A program made the translations under genes and the position numbers. A stretch of 64,000 nucleotides of DNA, from assembly GCA_001898225.1 (NCBI GenBank), contig MKTJ01000058.1, positions 128,132 to 192,131 on the forward strand. The letters are read 5' to 3'. Below are positions 26,184 through 35,005 of this stretch, piece after piece. This DNA is from Chloroflexi bacterium 54-19. GTDB taxonomy: Bacteria > Chloroflexota > Chloroflexia > Chloroheliales > Chloroheliaceae. A model generated the notes under the pieces. The model made no database searches, was not told the DNA's origin, and saw nothing but the letters and a program-made list of their open reading frames with translations. Positions within the stretch are counted from its first letter, which is position 1. Each line of letters opens with the position of its first letter.

Positions 26184-27188
26184 TTAGCGCTCCTGGCCTT
26201 CGTAATAGACCCAGCGAGCCTGAGACCGGAAAAGGACAATCGTGGCCGCCAGAATCAGCAGGAACAAAATCACGGCGAGGGCGGTCGCGTAACCCATGCG
26301 GGACTGCTGGAACCCGTAGGTATAGATTAGAAGGTTCATAAAGCGCCCGGCGGCGGGAGTTGCCCTGGCGAATGCCGCCGGGGTGAACAACTGCATAGCG
26401 CTGGCAAACTCGACCACGACCAGGAAGAAAATCGCCGGGGTCATCATCGGGATGGTGATGCGCAAAAACTTGGTCCAGGAGTTAGCCCCGTCAATCGAGG
26501 CGGCCTCGTACAGGTCGCCAGCAACCCCTTTGCGGGCTCCCAGCATAATCACGGTGTTGTTGCCCAGGGCCGTCCACAGACTCATGATGATAAAGGCGGG
26601 CAGCACAAACTTTTCGTCACCGAACCAGTCGGGCGAGGGAGTATTTGTCAGGTTAAGAATGGGCGAAAGAATCAAATTGAGCAGGCCCACGTCCGGGTTG
26701 AAAATCCAGCGCCACAACAGCACCACCGCTACCGCCGGGACAATCGAGGGCAGGTAGTAAAGCACCCGGTAAACGCCGATGCCCTTCAGGTTGCGGCTCA
26801 AGACCAGGGACAACAGCAGCGATAAAGTTACGCTGATGGGTACGCTTATGACCGAATAAAGGACGGTCAGCCGGATGGAAGGCCAGAAATTTATGTCGCT
26901 ACCGATTAAGGTTTCGTAGTTTTGGGTCCCGATAAAGTTGGGGGTCTGTTGCAGGTTGTAATCGGTAAAGCTCAGGACAAAGGTCGAAACAATCGGAATC
27001 AGGTTGAAAATCAGAAAACCGAGAATCCAGGGCGTAATCAGGGAAAATCCGATGGCGATGTCCCGTTTCAGGTGAAAAACATTCCGCAATACATAATGCA
27101 CACCCACACTCACGCCCAGGACGACCACCGCCAGTACCACAAACCGGATTAAAGTTGGGAGATAATCACCGATAGGGTCCCCTACCAT
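26184..27188 (-). CDS. Sugar ABC transporter permease, MalF type
   Basis: 334 residues from the ATG at 27188, preferred over an in-frame start 17 codons earlier because GAGGAGG lies six bases before it. About seven to eight membrane helices; the EAA loop reads YEAASIDGANSWTKFLRITIP. It forms the channel with the MalG-type permease and receives sugar from the lipoprotein encoded upstream. Substrate inferred as beta-mannosides from the enzymes of the operon. Confidence 0.92.
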   Translation of the reverse strand: MVGDPIGDYLPTLIRFVVLAVVVLGVSVGVHYVLRNVFHLKRDIAIGFSLITPWILGFLIFNLIPIVSTFVLSFTDYNLQQTPNFIGTQNYETLIGSDINFWPSIRLTVLYSVISVPISVTLSLLLSLVLSRNLKGIGVYRVLYYLPSIVPAVAVVLLWRWIFNPDVGLLNLILSPILNLTNTPSPDWFGDEKFVLPAFIIMSLWTALGNNTVIMLGARKGVAGDLYEAASIDGANSWTKFLRITIPMMTPAIFFLVVVEFASAMQLFTPAAFARATPAAGRFMNLLIYTYGFQQSRMGYATALAVILFLLILAATIVLFRSQARWVYYEGQER

Positions 27189-27293
27189 TTCGTCCTCCTC
27201 TTTGGTTCTTCTCGAAATTCCGCCAGGTTGCTCTTTCAAACCTTTTTAAGTATCACGGTATTTCTTTTCAGGATAACTTTAGACGAAGGTAAA

Positions 27294-27328
27294 CCGGGGA
27301 CAACCGCCCAATGGACGGCCATCCCCGG
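27294..27328 (-). promoter_or_regulatory. Intercistronic hairpin after the binding-protein gene
   Basis: A 7-bp GC stem (CCGGGGA / TCCCCGG) with a possible inner CCG/CGG pair, without a clear U-tract. It lies just after the stop of the sugar-binding lipoprotein gene. Hairpins at this place often protect the binding-protein mRNA so that it outnumbers the permeases. Confidence 0.5.
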
Positions 27329-27335
27329 AATGTTC

Positions 27336-28769
27336 CTACTTGGGTAAGGTTGCTTCCAGTTGCGGGCGCACCTTCTTGGCAAGGTTTTCGGCGGTGTCAG
27401 TCCCCCGGAAGAGCGGGTCGATAAACTGGGTGTTCCAGATGTCGGCCCACTGGGCGTAACCGGGGTAAACCGGGGCGGCTTTGGCGTCAGGCAAGGCTGC
27501 GACAATCGTATCAATCGAAGCGGCGGGGCGTTTCGGTTGAGCCTTCTGGATCGCCTCTTTGGTCGAAAGCGACTTGCGCGGGACCGGCACTTTCCACTTC
27601 TGGATGGCATCGGTGATGTCGGCCAGGGCGGTGTAAGCGGCCTGCGGGTTCTTGCTCTTGGCGTTGATAGCATCGAAAGCGATATAGGCCTGGGTCAGGC
27701 GGTTACCCGCCGGGCCTTTCGGTACCAGGAAAGCCTGGGCCTGGCCTTTCATGCCGTCGCGGGTTTCCAGCGAGTCGGCGGCACCACCGACGAACATCGC
27801 GACTTTACCGTTGGTGAACATGGTGTCAAAGCCCTGGTCCTTGACCTGGGTCGCGGTCGGGGTGACGTGATACTTGTTTACCAGGTCGGCGTACCACTGC
27901 TCACCTTTAACGGCTTCCGGCGAGTCAATCGGGGAAGTCTTGAAGTCGTCCGAGATGGTCTTCCCACCGGCCTGCCAGATATACATCGTGGTCGGCGGCC
28001 AGTCGGCGCTGTTCGAGGTAAAGCCCCACTGTTTGATTTGTTTGGGGTTGAACGCCGCGTCATCGGCGGTCTTGCCGCTGGTGTCAACCGTCAACTTCTG
28101 GGCCGCTTTGAGGAAATCGTCCCAGGTCCAGTCGTTGGTCGGCGGGTTCACCCCGGCGGCCTTGAACATGTCGAGGTTGACATAAAGGACCAACGGCTGC
28201 GAAATCCAGGGCAAGCCGTAGAGTTTGCTCTTATAGGTCCCGGCATCGAGGGCCCCCTGGAAATAGTCGTCCAGGTTAGCGGCGGGATGGGTCTTGTCGT
28301 TCTTAACCATGTCGGTCAGGTCGAGCAGCGAGCCTTTAGAGGCCAGGCCGGAGAGGTTATCCACGTCCACCCAGAAAATATCGGCAGCGGTCCCGGAAGC
28401 GAGGCCGGTCTGCAACTTGGTCATGTAATCTTGCGGGCTGGCCTGGACGGTCACGTGATAGGTCGTGGCGCTGGCATTGACCTTGTCAAGGATGGCCTGG
28501 AATTCTTTGGCTTCATCAACCCCGGCCCAGATTGACATGGTCAGTTCCACCTTAGGGCCGCCGGCGGCAGCCGTGGTGGCGGTCCCACCGGCAGCGGTCG
28601 TAGCTCCGGCAGCCGCCGTGGTCGCGCTCCCTGCGGCGGTCGTGGCGCTACCGGCAGCCGTGGTCGCCGCGGCGGGGGCGCTGGTATTGGTGGCGTCGCC
28701 GCAGGCAGCCAGTACCAGGCTCATAATGAGCAGCAGGCTTGTGACAGCCAGCTTCTTGTTGAAAGGCAT
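27336..28769 (-). CDS. Sugar ABC transporter substrate-binding lipoprotein
   Basis: 477 residues. The signal peptide has lipobox LVLAAC with the lipidated Cys at 23, followed by a ~45-residue Ala/Thr/Gly linker of repeated TTAAGSA-type units and then a family 1 solute-binding fold (VELTMSIWAGVDEAKEFQAI at the start of the mature domain). It captures oligosaccharide outside the membrane for the two permeases. AAAGGAG lies about 11 bases before the ATG. The linker is unusually long and is encoded by imperfect repeats at about 28570-28690. Confidence 0.92.
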   Translation of the reverse strand: MPFNKKLAVTSLLLIMSLVLAACGDATNTSAPAAATTAAGSATTAAGSATTAAAGATTAAGGTATTAAAGGPKVELTMSIWAGVDEAKEFQAILDKVNASATTYHVTVQASPQDYMTKLQTGLASGTAADIFWVDVDNLSGLASKGSLLDLTDMVKNDKTHPAANLDDYFQGALDAGTYKSKLYGLPWISQPLVLYVNLDMFKAAGVNPPTNDWTWDDFLKAAQKLTVDTSGKTADDAAFNPKQIKQWGFTSNSADWPPTTMYIWQAGGKTISDDFKTSPIDSPEAVKGEQWYADLVNKYHVTPTATQVKDQGFDTMFTNGKVAMFVGGAADSLETRDGMKGQAQAFLVPKGPAGNRLTQAYIAFDAINAKSKNPQAAYTALADITDAIQKWKVPVPRKSLSTKEAIQKAQPKRPAASIDTIVAALPDAKAAPVYPGYAQWADIWNTQFIDPLFRGTDTAENLAKKVRPQLEATLPK

Positions 28770-28890
28770 AATCTTCTACTCCTTTATCCCCCACTGCGTC
28801 GCAGGGGATACTAAATTCAACCTTGAAATCAAAAGAATAAGGTTCGATGTTGCTTATTGGGTTGTTGCTAAATGTATGGTTTAGTGTTGA

Positions 28891-29898
28891 TTAGTTACAG
28901 CCGCAGGATTGCCGGGTAACTAACTCGGTTGAGACGCTGGATTCGACCGGTGGAATATCTGGCTCATTCACCAGTTCCAGGATGCGGTGGGCCGCCATAC
29001 GGCCTATTTGTTCCTTAAAAATCCGAACCGTTGTCAGCGGCGGTGAGAAATGCTCGGCCACCGAGATATTGTCAAAGCCGACCAGGGCCAGGTCGCCCGG
29101 TATGCTCAGACCTCGCGCTGCCGCCGCCCTGGCCGCACCCAGGGCCATTGAGTCGTTGGCCGCAAAGATTGCGGTCGGTGGTTCGGGACTATCGAGTAAT
29201 TCCGCTGCCGCCTGTTCGCCGGTAGCAATGGTTGTACTATCTTTGTGGATGGCCCGGACGTTCTCGGCTAACCCATTGTCGCGCATAGCCGCACGATAAC
29301 CGTTGTAACGATGGCGGTTACTGACCCATTCCAGCGGTCCGCCAATATGGGCAATTCGGGTATGACCGTGCCCGGCCAGGTGAGTCGTCGCTTCGTAAGC
29401 GCCCCCGGCATCGTCGGTCAGGATGACATTCGCCTTGCGATAGCCCGGCTTATTGTCGATGAGGACCACCGGGATACCCTGGTTGAGAGTAGCCGCAACA
29501 AACTGCGGGTTCAGATTTGGCCCGGCCAGGATAAGCCCATCCACCCGGCTCTGCTCGACCATCCGCAGGTTGGTCAGACTGTCGTTATTGACGCTGGTGA
29601 GCATGATGTGGTAGTCCTGGTTTACCAGTTCCGCCTCCATCGCCATCAGAATTGGGAAATAGAATGGGTCGGAAGAAAAAGGTTGGTCAAAGGGATGGAT
29701 GACAAAGCCAATAGTTTGGGTGCGAGAAGTCACCAGGCTACGAGCGGCCATGTTAGGCACAAAGCCCAGTTCGTTCGCGGTTTCGATTACGCGCTGGCGC
29801 AAATCGCTACCCACGCCGGGCCGGTCGTTCAGGGCCCGCGAAACAGTTGCTATGGAGATGTTTAACTTTTTGGCAATATCGAGCAGAGTAGCGGCCAT
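28891..29898 (-). CDS. LacI-family transcriptional regulator of the mannoside operon
   Basis: 335 residues. The N-terminal LacI helix-turn-helix and hinge (TLLDIAKKLNISIATVSRAL, then PNMAARSLVTSRT) are followed by a periplasmic-binding-protein-like sensor domain (IFAANDSMALGAARAA, LALVGFDNISVA). First gene of the operon, 121 bp before the binding-protein gene. A palindromic operator 34 bp before its start codon indicates self-control. Ends in the motif SCGCN, common in LacI members of this type. The inducer is probably a mannooligosaccharide (inference). Confidence 0.93.
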   Translation of the reverse strand: MAATLLDIAKKLNISIATVSRALNDRPGVGSDLRQRVIETANELGFVPNMAARSLVTSRTQTIGFVIHPFDQPFSSDPFYFPILMAMEAELVNQDYHIMLTSVNNDSLTNLRMVEQSRVDGLILAGPNLNPQFVAATLNQGIPVVLIDNKPGYRKANVILTDDAGGAYEATTHLAGHGHTRIAHIGGPLEWVSNRHRYNGYRAAMRDNGLAENVRAIHKDSTTIATGEQAAAELLDSPEPPTAIFAANDSMALGAARAAAARGLSIPGDLALVGFDNISVAEHFSPPLTTVRIFKEQIGRMAAHRILELVNEPDIPPVESSVSTELVTRQSCGCN

Positions 29899-29931
29899 TG
29901 ACGTTCCTCAATCCACCTTGATTAAAGCCTT

Positions 29932-29947
29932 ACGTAAACGTTTACGT
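29932..29947. promoter_or_regulatory. LacI-type operator O1
   Basis: A perfect 16-bp palindrome ACGTAAACGTTTACGT with the central CG typical of LacI-family sites. It lies directly downstream of the predicted start site of lacI transcription, so bound repressor would block the promoter of the whole operon. Confidence 0.85.
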
Positions 29948-29960
29948 TTACCTTGCGTTG

Positions 29961-29989
29961 ATTGTAAGATTTAATCTCCCGGTTGTCAA
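29961..29989 (-). promoter_or_regulatory. Sigma-70 promoter of the mannoside operon
   Basis: On the minus strand, TTGACA (29984-29989), a 17-bp spacer and TACAAT (29961-29966). This is one base from consensus at optimal spacing. Transcription should start near 29954, just before operator O1. Confidence 0.85.
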
Positions 29990-30000
29990 TAGGTTTCTGG

Positions 30001-30306
30001 CCGAGTTTTTAAAAACTTGTAGATGAATTCTGGCTGTGACGTATGAAGATACTAAAAAGACGTAAAGGTTACGCAAGCAATTTTACTGAATTTACCCTTG
30101 TTGGGCCGGTTTGAAAATCGAGAAAATTGAACTCAAACTGGCCTCAGTCCGGGTTTTCCGGCAATATTTATTCGTGTCTCTACCGCGCCGGATATTCCCC
30201 ATGATTAGTTTGAGCATAATTTATTCCAACAGGCCCGAAAATTAATGGGAAATTAGAACGTCTATCAAACTTAGTGAAAAGATAGACGAAAATAATGAGT
30301 AAATTT
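30001..30306. other. Non-coding AT-rich spacer upstream of lacI
   Basis: Part of a 447-bp gap without a gene. Apart from the promoter and operators it contains a stem CGTCTATC / GATAGACG (30259-30266 with 30281-30288, 14-nt loop), which could weakly end transcription from the kinase gene. I see no open frame or known RNA here. Confidence 0.5.
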
Positions 30307-30322
30307 ACGTAAACGCTTACGT
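30307..30322. promoter_or_regulatory. LacI-type operator O2
   Basis: ACGTAAACGCTTACGT, the same palindrome as O1 except for one base near the centre, 375 bp from it. The distance suits DNA looping between two repressor dimers, or control of readthrough from the kinase gene. No copy was seen elsewhere in the operon. Confidence 0.75.
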
Positions 30323-30345
30323 TACGGTTTTCACAAAAGGCCGGA

Positions 30346-31221
30346 TTAGCGGGTTTGCAGGAGTTCCCAGCCGGTTTCGGCCAGGCGTAAGGTCGCGCTT
30401 ATTTCCGCTTCACTCCCGTTGTCTTCGATGGACCAGACTGCTGAAAGGATGGCCTGGGAGAAGCACCACTCCAGCACCCGTTCTTCGTTCAGGCCGAGAA
30501 CCTGGCAGAGTATTCCCACCCGGTTTTTGAGGATGCGCGGGTTGGGATAGAACTGCGGCATTTCTATCGGGTTGCGCAGCATGGCCCCGGTCTCGTAGGC
30601 CATCTCCCCAACTACCCCCTTGGGGTCAATCACCTGCCAGCCGTGGCGGGTGTCGCGCAGCACGTTATAGTGGTGGAGGTCGCCGTGTAACAGGCGGCGC
30701 GGTCCCTGGGTTGCGCAAAGTTTTCCGTAAAGGTGGCTGGCCCGGTCCAGCAGTTCCGCCGGGATTCTGGCGGTTAGTAACGCCCGGCTGTTCCGTTCGA
30801 AAGCGTTTCCTAGCGCCTCGACCGTCTTGAAGCCGATCGGTATAGCCCTGGCTCCATTCGTTTCCCCGCAAAGCCGCCCGATGATGTGCGCCATCTGCCG
30901 GGTCGCTTCGTCATCTCGCCCCGCCCGCACCACTTCGACCAGTTCGGAGCCGGGAATGGCCTGTTCCAAAAGTAGGGCGCCTTCGTCATGGGCCAGCAGC
31001 CGGGCCGCGCCCTGCCCGGCGTGATATTCCAGCCAGCGCCAGGCGTTATGCTCGTCGCTGCGCGGTTTGATGAGTTTGAGGACGACCGGAGTGCGCGTGT
31101 CTTTGAGGGTCCCAAAGGCCAGCGTTGAAGACGGCGTTTCAAGGGTCCGGTCCGAAAACTCTATTTTCCAGCGCCGGGCATAAACGTCCAGGCGTTCCGC
31201 TAAATCGTCAAAAATGTCCAA
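30346..31221 (-). CDS. APH(6)/hydroxyurea-type antibiotic phosphotransferase
   Basis: 291 residues from the TTG at 31221, chosen because GGGAG lies seven bases before it; a TTG 12 codons earlier (31257) has a poorer site. The catalytic loop LLHGDLHHYNVLRD (H179, D181) and the metal-binding VIDPKGVVGE match the aminoglycoside 6-phosphotransferase / hydroxyurea kinase family. Such enzymes inactivate streptomycin or hydroxyurea, but many environmental members have no known substrate. It is a lone gene transcribed toward operator O2. Confidence 0.82.
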   Translation of the reverse strand: MDIFDDLAERLDVYARRWKIEFSDRTLETPSSTLAFGTLKDTRTPVVLKLIKPRSDEHNAWRWLEYHAGQGAARLLAHDEGALLLEQAIPGSELVEVVRAGRDDEATRQMAHIIGRLCGETNGARAIPIGFKTVEALGNAFERNSRALLTARIPAELLDRASHLYGKLCATQGPRRLLHGDLHHYNVLRDTRHGWQVIDPKGVVGEMAYETGAMLRNPIEMPQFYPNPRILKNRVGILCQVLGLNEERVLEWCFSQAILSAVWSIEDNGSEAEISATLRLAETGWELLQTR

Positions 31222-31257
31222 AAAGCTTCTCCCGGTGGTTAAAAAGAGTGTTTCCAA

Positions 31258-31495
31258 AAGCTACCGCTTCACTCTAAACGAAATTCTCCCGGCGTCAAGC
31301 CCCGGCTAAAGCGGCGCAAGCTTGTAACTCAGGGCATATAAATCCAGTGACACCTATCATACGGCTACGCCCTACGGCTATGCTACCCTCAACCCAGGTT
31401 ATAGATCCTTTCGAAAATTCGTCTATGTAAAATTTAGCCTATATAAAACCAGACTTCAAAATAAAACCAGAGTATAAAAAACCCAGGAGTACCAG
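31258..31495. other. Non-coding spacer between kinase and antiporter genes
   Basis: The first part holds the near-repeat CGGCTACGCC / CGGCTATGCT. The last 80 bases are AT-rich with two copies of ATAAAACCAG and a TATATAAA stretch that may contain the antiporter promoter. No gene or RNA was recognised. Confidence 0.4.
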
Positions 31496-32788
31496 ATGAC
31501 CAATTTCGATTTATCGGTCTTATTCTTCCTACAAATCTTTGTAATTTTAATGGTTTGCCGGGTAGTCGGCTATCTAGGAACAAAATTCGGCCAGCCCCAG
31601 GTCGTCGGTGAAATGATTGCCGGGGTGGTGCTGGGTCCGTCGGTCTTTGGTCTGCTGGCTCCCCAGTTACAGGCCCAGCTTTTCCCTAAAGAATCCCGCT
31701 CATTAATCTATGCCGTGGCCCAGGTCGGGTTGGTCCTCTACATGTTTGTTATCGGGATGGAATTCGATGTCAGTCTGATTCGTTCTCGCCTTAAAAGCGC
31801 CGCGACGGTTTCGCTTTCGGGTATCCTGGCTCCCTTCGTGCTGGGGGCGGGCCTGGCCTTCTTCCTGGTCCAGGATACTACCTTTTTTACCGGCAAGGTA
31901 GACGCCTGGATTGCGATGCTCTTTATGGGCGCGGCTATGTCGATTACGGCCTTCCCGATGCTGGCCCGGATTATCCACGAACGCGGGCTGTCCGGTACGC
32001 CGCTCGGCACCCTGGCCCTGGCCGCCGGTTCGATGGATGACGCGGTGGCCTGGTGTGTCCTGGCCGTGGTGCTTGCCAGTTTCAAGGCCAACCTTTCTAT
32101 CGCGCTGCTCGCAATCGGCGGCGGGGCGCTGTTCCTCCTTTTCAATGTTTTCGTAATGCGCCGAGTACTCAAACCCCTGGGCGAGTATGTCGAGCGGCGC
32201 AAGGAAGTCAGCGGCGGTGTAATGGCCGGTATCCTGGCCCTGGTCGCCCTTTCGGCCTGGCTGACCGATAGCCTGGGTATCTATGCTGTCTTTGGGGCCT
32301 TCATCTTTGGTACATCCATGCCGCGCGGCTTGCTCTCCCGCGAATTGATGCGGAAAATCGAGCCGTTGACCGTGGCCGTGCTCTTGCCGCTGTTCTTTAT
32401 CAACTCCGGCCTGAATACCAGCATCGGCCTGTTATCGAACCCTTACCTGTGGCTGGTGACGGGCCTGGTGCTGGTCGCGGCGGTGGGCGGCAAATTCGTG
32501 GCTTGCTGGCTGGCGGCCCGTGCCTGCGGCGAGTCGCAGCGGATTTCGCTCTCGGTCGGTAGCCTGATGAACGCTCGCGGCCTGATGGAACTGATTGCCC
32601 TCAACATCGGTCTCGACCAGAAGATAATTACGCCGACCCTGTTCGCGGTCCTGGTCATTATGGCAATCGCCACGACCCTGATGGCCTCACCGATGTTCGA
32701 ACTGGTCAGCCGCAAGACCGCCAAAGACCCCGACGTCGTGGTTTCGGGTTCGCACGATAGCGAGTTGGCCCTCGAAAAAGCGGCCTAA
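31496..32788 (+). CDS. Kef-type (CPA2) cation/proton antiporter
   Basis: 430 residues with about 12 membrane helices. Features of the CPA2 family are visible: GYLGTKFGQPQVVGEMIAGV and LGPSVFG in the first helices, SITAFPMLARI, and the DD pair in GSMDDAVAW that forms the ion site. No C-terminal RCK/TrkA domain, so it is the short form. It exchanges Na+ or K+ for protons across the cytoplasmic membrane; the cation cannot be told. AGGAG precedes the ATG by eight bases. Confidence 0.9.
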   Translation: MTNFDLSVLFFLQIFVILMVCRVVGYLGTKFGQPQVVGEMIAGVVLGPSVFGLLAPQLQAQLFPKESRSLIYAVAQVGLVLYMFVIGMEFDVSLIRSRLKSAATVSLSGILAPFVLGAGLAFFLVQDTTFFTGKVDAWIAMLFMGAAMSITAFPMLARIIHERGLSGTPLGTLALAAGSMDDAVAWCVLAVVLASFKANLSIALLAIGGGALFLLFNVFVMRRVLKPLGEYVERRKEVSGGVMAGILALVALSAWLTDSLGIYAVFGAFIFGTSMPRGLLSRELMRKIEPLTVAVLLPLFFINSGLNTSIGLLSNPYLWLVTGLVLVAAVGGKFVACWLAARACGESQRISLSVGSLMNARGLMELIALNIGLDQKIITPTLFAVLVIMAIATTLMASPMFELVSRKTAKDPDVVVSGSHDSELALEKAA

Positions 32789-32800
32789 CAATCAAGCCAA

Positions 32801-32852
32801 AATAAAAAGGTCCGGTAATGTTGAAAAGCATCCCGGACCTCTTTCTGTTTTC
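32801..32852. terminator. Bidirectional Rho-independent terminator
   Basis: Stem AGGTCCGG (32808-32815) / CCGGACCT (32833-32840) with CTTTCTGTTTT on the plus side and AAAAA on the left, giving a U-tract on both strands. It lies between the convergent antiporter and hypothetical genes. Confidence 0.85.
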
Positions 32853-32858
32853 AGAATA

Positions 32859-33587
32859 TTAGTCTTCAGGTGCAATCCAGCCAAGGCTACCGGGAAGAAA
32901 TATAGAAACTTCGGCGCTCAAGCGCCCCACACCTCGAAAGCCTGCTTCGCCCTCAAGTTGAATTTCATCTGTTTCATTTTCAATGTGGGCTAAATTCAAA
33001 AAGAGTTCCGCTAATCTAGCACTACCTTCGTCACTGCCAAAACCATTGATTGTATCTCGACTTTCCCATTCATCCTTGTTAACTGGTGGATATTCAAAGT
33101 CGGTTAAATAAAAACATGGCAAATTGTAAGGGTCGATCTCGACTCTTGAATAATACCAGGGATGTTTTTCAATGGTAGAAGGATAATAATTAGTGGCAAA
33201 AGGGCGGTGGGAATAACCCGACGATATATTTTCTAATGTCTCGTATTTAAACTCTATTATTATTCTTTTAATATGAGAATCAGGGTTGGTTAACTTTAAT
33301 TCGACCTGGTCAACTTCTTCATGGAAAAGGACGGCCAGGGTGAGCAAGCCTAAATAGCCGCACATTTCTTTAGTAGCGTTGAAATCTAGCCTGTCAGTCT
33401 GGAAAAAATCGTTATAGCCATGTTTACATTTATAAATCCATAGCTGGTCCGTTTCTATAACAGGTGGAGGAATGGGTAAGGTTTTAGCGGAAAAGATAAA
33501 ATTTTCGTGATCTGGTTTCAAAGTGGTTACTTTGTCCAGCAGTTCTTTGAAAAGACTTTCTAAAGTGGGGTTTTGGGCGTTGCTCAT
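32859..33587 (-). CDS. Hypothetical protein, AT-rich gene
   Basis: 242 residues, acidic, without membrane helices or signal peptide, and without a motif I recognise. The gene is clearly richer in A and T than the genes around it and uses codons such as ATA, TTA and AAT freely, which suggests transfer. The length and tidy placement before a terminator argue for a real gene. Its start has no strong ribosome site. Function unknown. Confidence 0.65.
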   Translation of the reverse strand: MSNAQNPTLESLFKELLDKVTTLKPDHENFIFSAKTLPIPPPVIETDQLWIYKCKHGYNDFFQTDRLDFNATKEMCGYLGLLTLAVLFHEEVDQVELKLTNPDSHIKRIIIEFKYETLENISSGYSHRPFATNYYPSTIEKHPWYYSRVEIDPYNLPCFYLTDFEYPPVNKDEWESRDTINGFGSDEGSARLAELFLNLAHIENETDEIQLEGEAGFRGVGRLSAEVSIFLPGSLGWIAPED

Positions 33588-33654
33588 AATTTATTCTAAA
33601 TTCAAGTGAATTAAAAATAACCCCAGGAATAGTACTTACCCTAATGGCGCTGAA

Positions 33655-33680
33655 ATTCTTCGACTACGGTCGGAATGACA
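33655..33680. repeat. Short palindromic repeat copy (right end)
   Basis: ATTC-TT-CGAC / GTCG-GAAT hairpin followed by GACA, giving the GAATGACA end shared with the other dispersed elements. It lies between the convergent-side ends of a hypothetical gene and a glycosyltransferase gene. Only the right half is recognisable. Confidence 0.5.
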
Positions 33681-33695
33681 AAAGGAAGGGCAAAA

Positions 33696-34718
33696 TTAGT
33701 TCAGCCGCCAGATGCGACGGTAGGCCGCCAGCCGTTCGTTGGTCTCGCGACGGCTGAGTTTCCCTCGCAACCTGGCGAAAAGGGCCTGGGTCGAATGGAA
33801 GGCCAGCCCTAACCCCGTAATTAGCCGCGCCCCGCGCTGGAAGCCCAGGCTGTAGTGTTTTTTGTAAAAATAGCTGCGGCTGCGGTACAACTGCACCAGC
33901 ATCTCCTGGCGGAACTGGCGGGTGCTGGCCCCGGCGTGGTGAATTACTTTCGCGGCGGGCAGCGAATAAATCTTCCAGTGGCTCGGATGCCGCCGACCGG
34001 GCCGGAACCGCAACCCCACCGGGCGATACCCCTCCGGCATCTCCGCCTGCTTTATCCGGTAGCACCAGTCAATCTCCTCCATGTACATGAAGAAAGATTC
34101 GTCCATCAACCCGACCTTCGCCACTACCGAGGCCCGCGCCATCAGACAGGCTCCCAGCGGAAAATCAATCTCGAAAGCCTGCGGATATTCGCCCTCGTAA
34201 AGCTGACGAGAGTAACGCCCGTTCAGCCGGGACCGGGTCAGCCGCCAGTTAACGGAGAAGAACTCGAAGAAAATCTGGCCCAGGCTCGGAAAGCGGAAGG
34301 CGCTCTCCTGGAAGGTGCCGTCAGGGTAGAGCAGGGCCGGGCCGACCACCGCCGCTTGCGGCTCGGCCTCCAGGAAACCGAGCATTTGCCACAGGGCCGG
34401 ACCCTGCACCTCGGTATCGGGGTTCAGGAGCAACAAGAAATCGCCTTTAGCCTGGGCGAGCCCCTGGTTGCTGGCCGTCGCGAAACCCCGGTTGTCCGGG
34501 TTGGCGATAAGGATAGCCTGGGGGAATTCCTGCCGGACCATCTCGACGCTGTCGTCGGCGGAGGCGTTGTCCACCACGAACAGTTCGAAGGTATAGCGCG
34601 GGTGCGGGTTGGCGTAGACCGCCGCCAGGCACTTTCGGAGCAAACCGACCGTGTTATAGCTGACCACCACGATAGAGAGGTCGATTTTTTGAGTTAAATT
34701 GTGGGGTGCGTCTTCCAA
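33696..34718 (-). CDS. Family 2 glycosyltransferase (rhamnosyltransferase-like)
   Basis: 340 residues. The GT-A fold is visible: LSIVVVSYNTVGLLRKCLA, VVDNASADDSV, the NPDNRGFA nucleotide-sugar loop and LLLNPDTEV with the metal-binding Asp. Members of this GT2 group add rhamnose or similar sugars to polysaccharides or lipids. No membrane helices except weak hydrophobic stretches near the end, so it acts on the inner face of the membrane. The start is a TTG with GGAAG seven bases before. No other polysaccharide genes are nearby. Confidence 0.88.
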   Translation of the reverse strand: MEDAPHNLTQKIDLSIVVVSYNTVGLLRKCLAAVYANPHPRYTFELFVVDNASADDSVEMVRQEFPQAILIANPDNRGFATASNQGLAQAKGDFLLLLNPDTEVQGPALWQMLGFLEAEPQAAVVGPALLYPDGTFQESAFRFPSLGQIFFEFFSVNWRLTRSRLNGRYSRQLYEGEYPQAFEIDFPLGACLMARASVVAKVGLMDESFFMYMEEIDWCYRIKQAEMPEGYRPVGLRFRPGRRHPSHWKIYSLPAAKVIHHAGASTRQFRQEMLVQLYRSRSYFYKKHYSLGFQRGARLITGLGLAFHSTQALFARLRGKLSRRETNERLAAYRRIWRLN

Positions 34719-34760
34719 GATTTTCTTCCAGGGTAAGGGTTGCGGGCCGATAAGTGTGAC

Positions 34761-34789
34761 TTTATATTACCCGGTGGTTGTAGTATAAT
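34761..34789 (+). promoter_or_regulatory. Probable fabF promoter
   Basis: TATAAT at 34784-34789 with TTTATA 17 bases before it as a weak -35. Transcription would begin near 34796, leaving a ~210-nt leader before fabF. Confidence 0.5.
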
Positions 34790-34798
34790 CGCGGGTAC

Positions 34799-34855
34799 AT
34801 AGGCTGTCAAAGCCTATTAAGCGGACCGCAAAGGGAAGGTGCAAATTACCCGCTT
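34799..34855 (+). promoter_or_regulatory. Stem-loops at the 5' end of the fabF leader
   Basis: A perfect stem ATAGGCT / AGCCTAT with a 5-nt loop (34799-34817) sits at the predicted transcript start. It is followed by AAGCGG / CCGCTT (34819-34824 with 34850-34855). The first could equally be an operator at the start site. I do not recognise it as a known riboswitch. Confidence 0.4.
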
Positions 34856-35005
34856 TTCATCCTCATTCCTGCGATTTTTCTGCCGGAAGCTCCAATTAAA
34901 CCTTTTACCGGCTGCTTTGCTTAAGGCACCTGAATGCCCGGCATTTAGCGTTATAGACCTGTATATTGGCCCTTTCACAGTGGGGGAGTAGGTAAACAAT
35001 TCCAG

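Noticed and set aside
28560..28700. Repeat block in the binding-protein gene as a mobile element
   Set aside because: These are degenerate Ala/Thr linker codons in frame, normal for lipoprotein tethers.
28785..28810. CCCCACTGCG / CGCAGGGG as a terminator before the binding-protein gene
   Set aside because: Loop would be a single base and there is no U-tract; at most a weak hairpin in the leader.
30346..31221. Fructosamine kinase or choline kinase instead of antibiotic kinase
   Set aside because: HGDLHHYN with DPKG matches the APH(6)/hydroxyurea group better.
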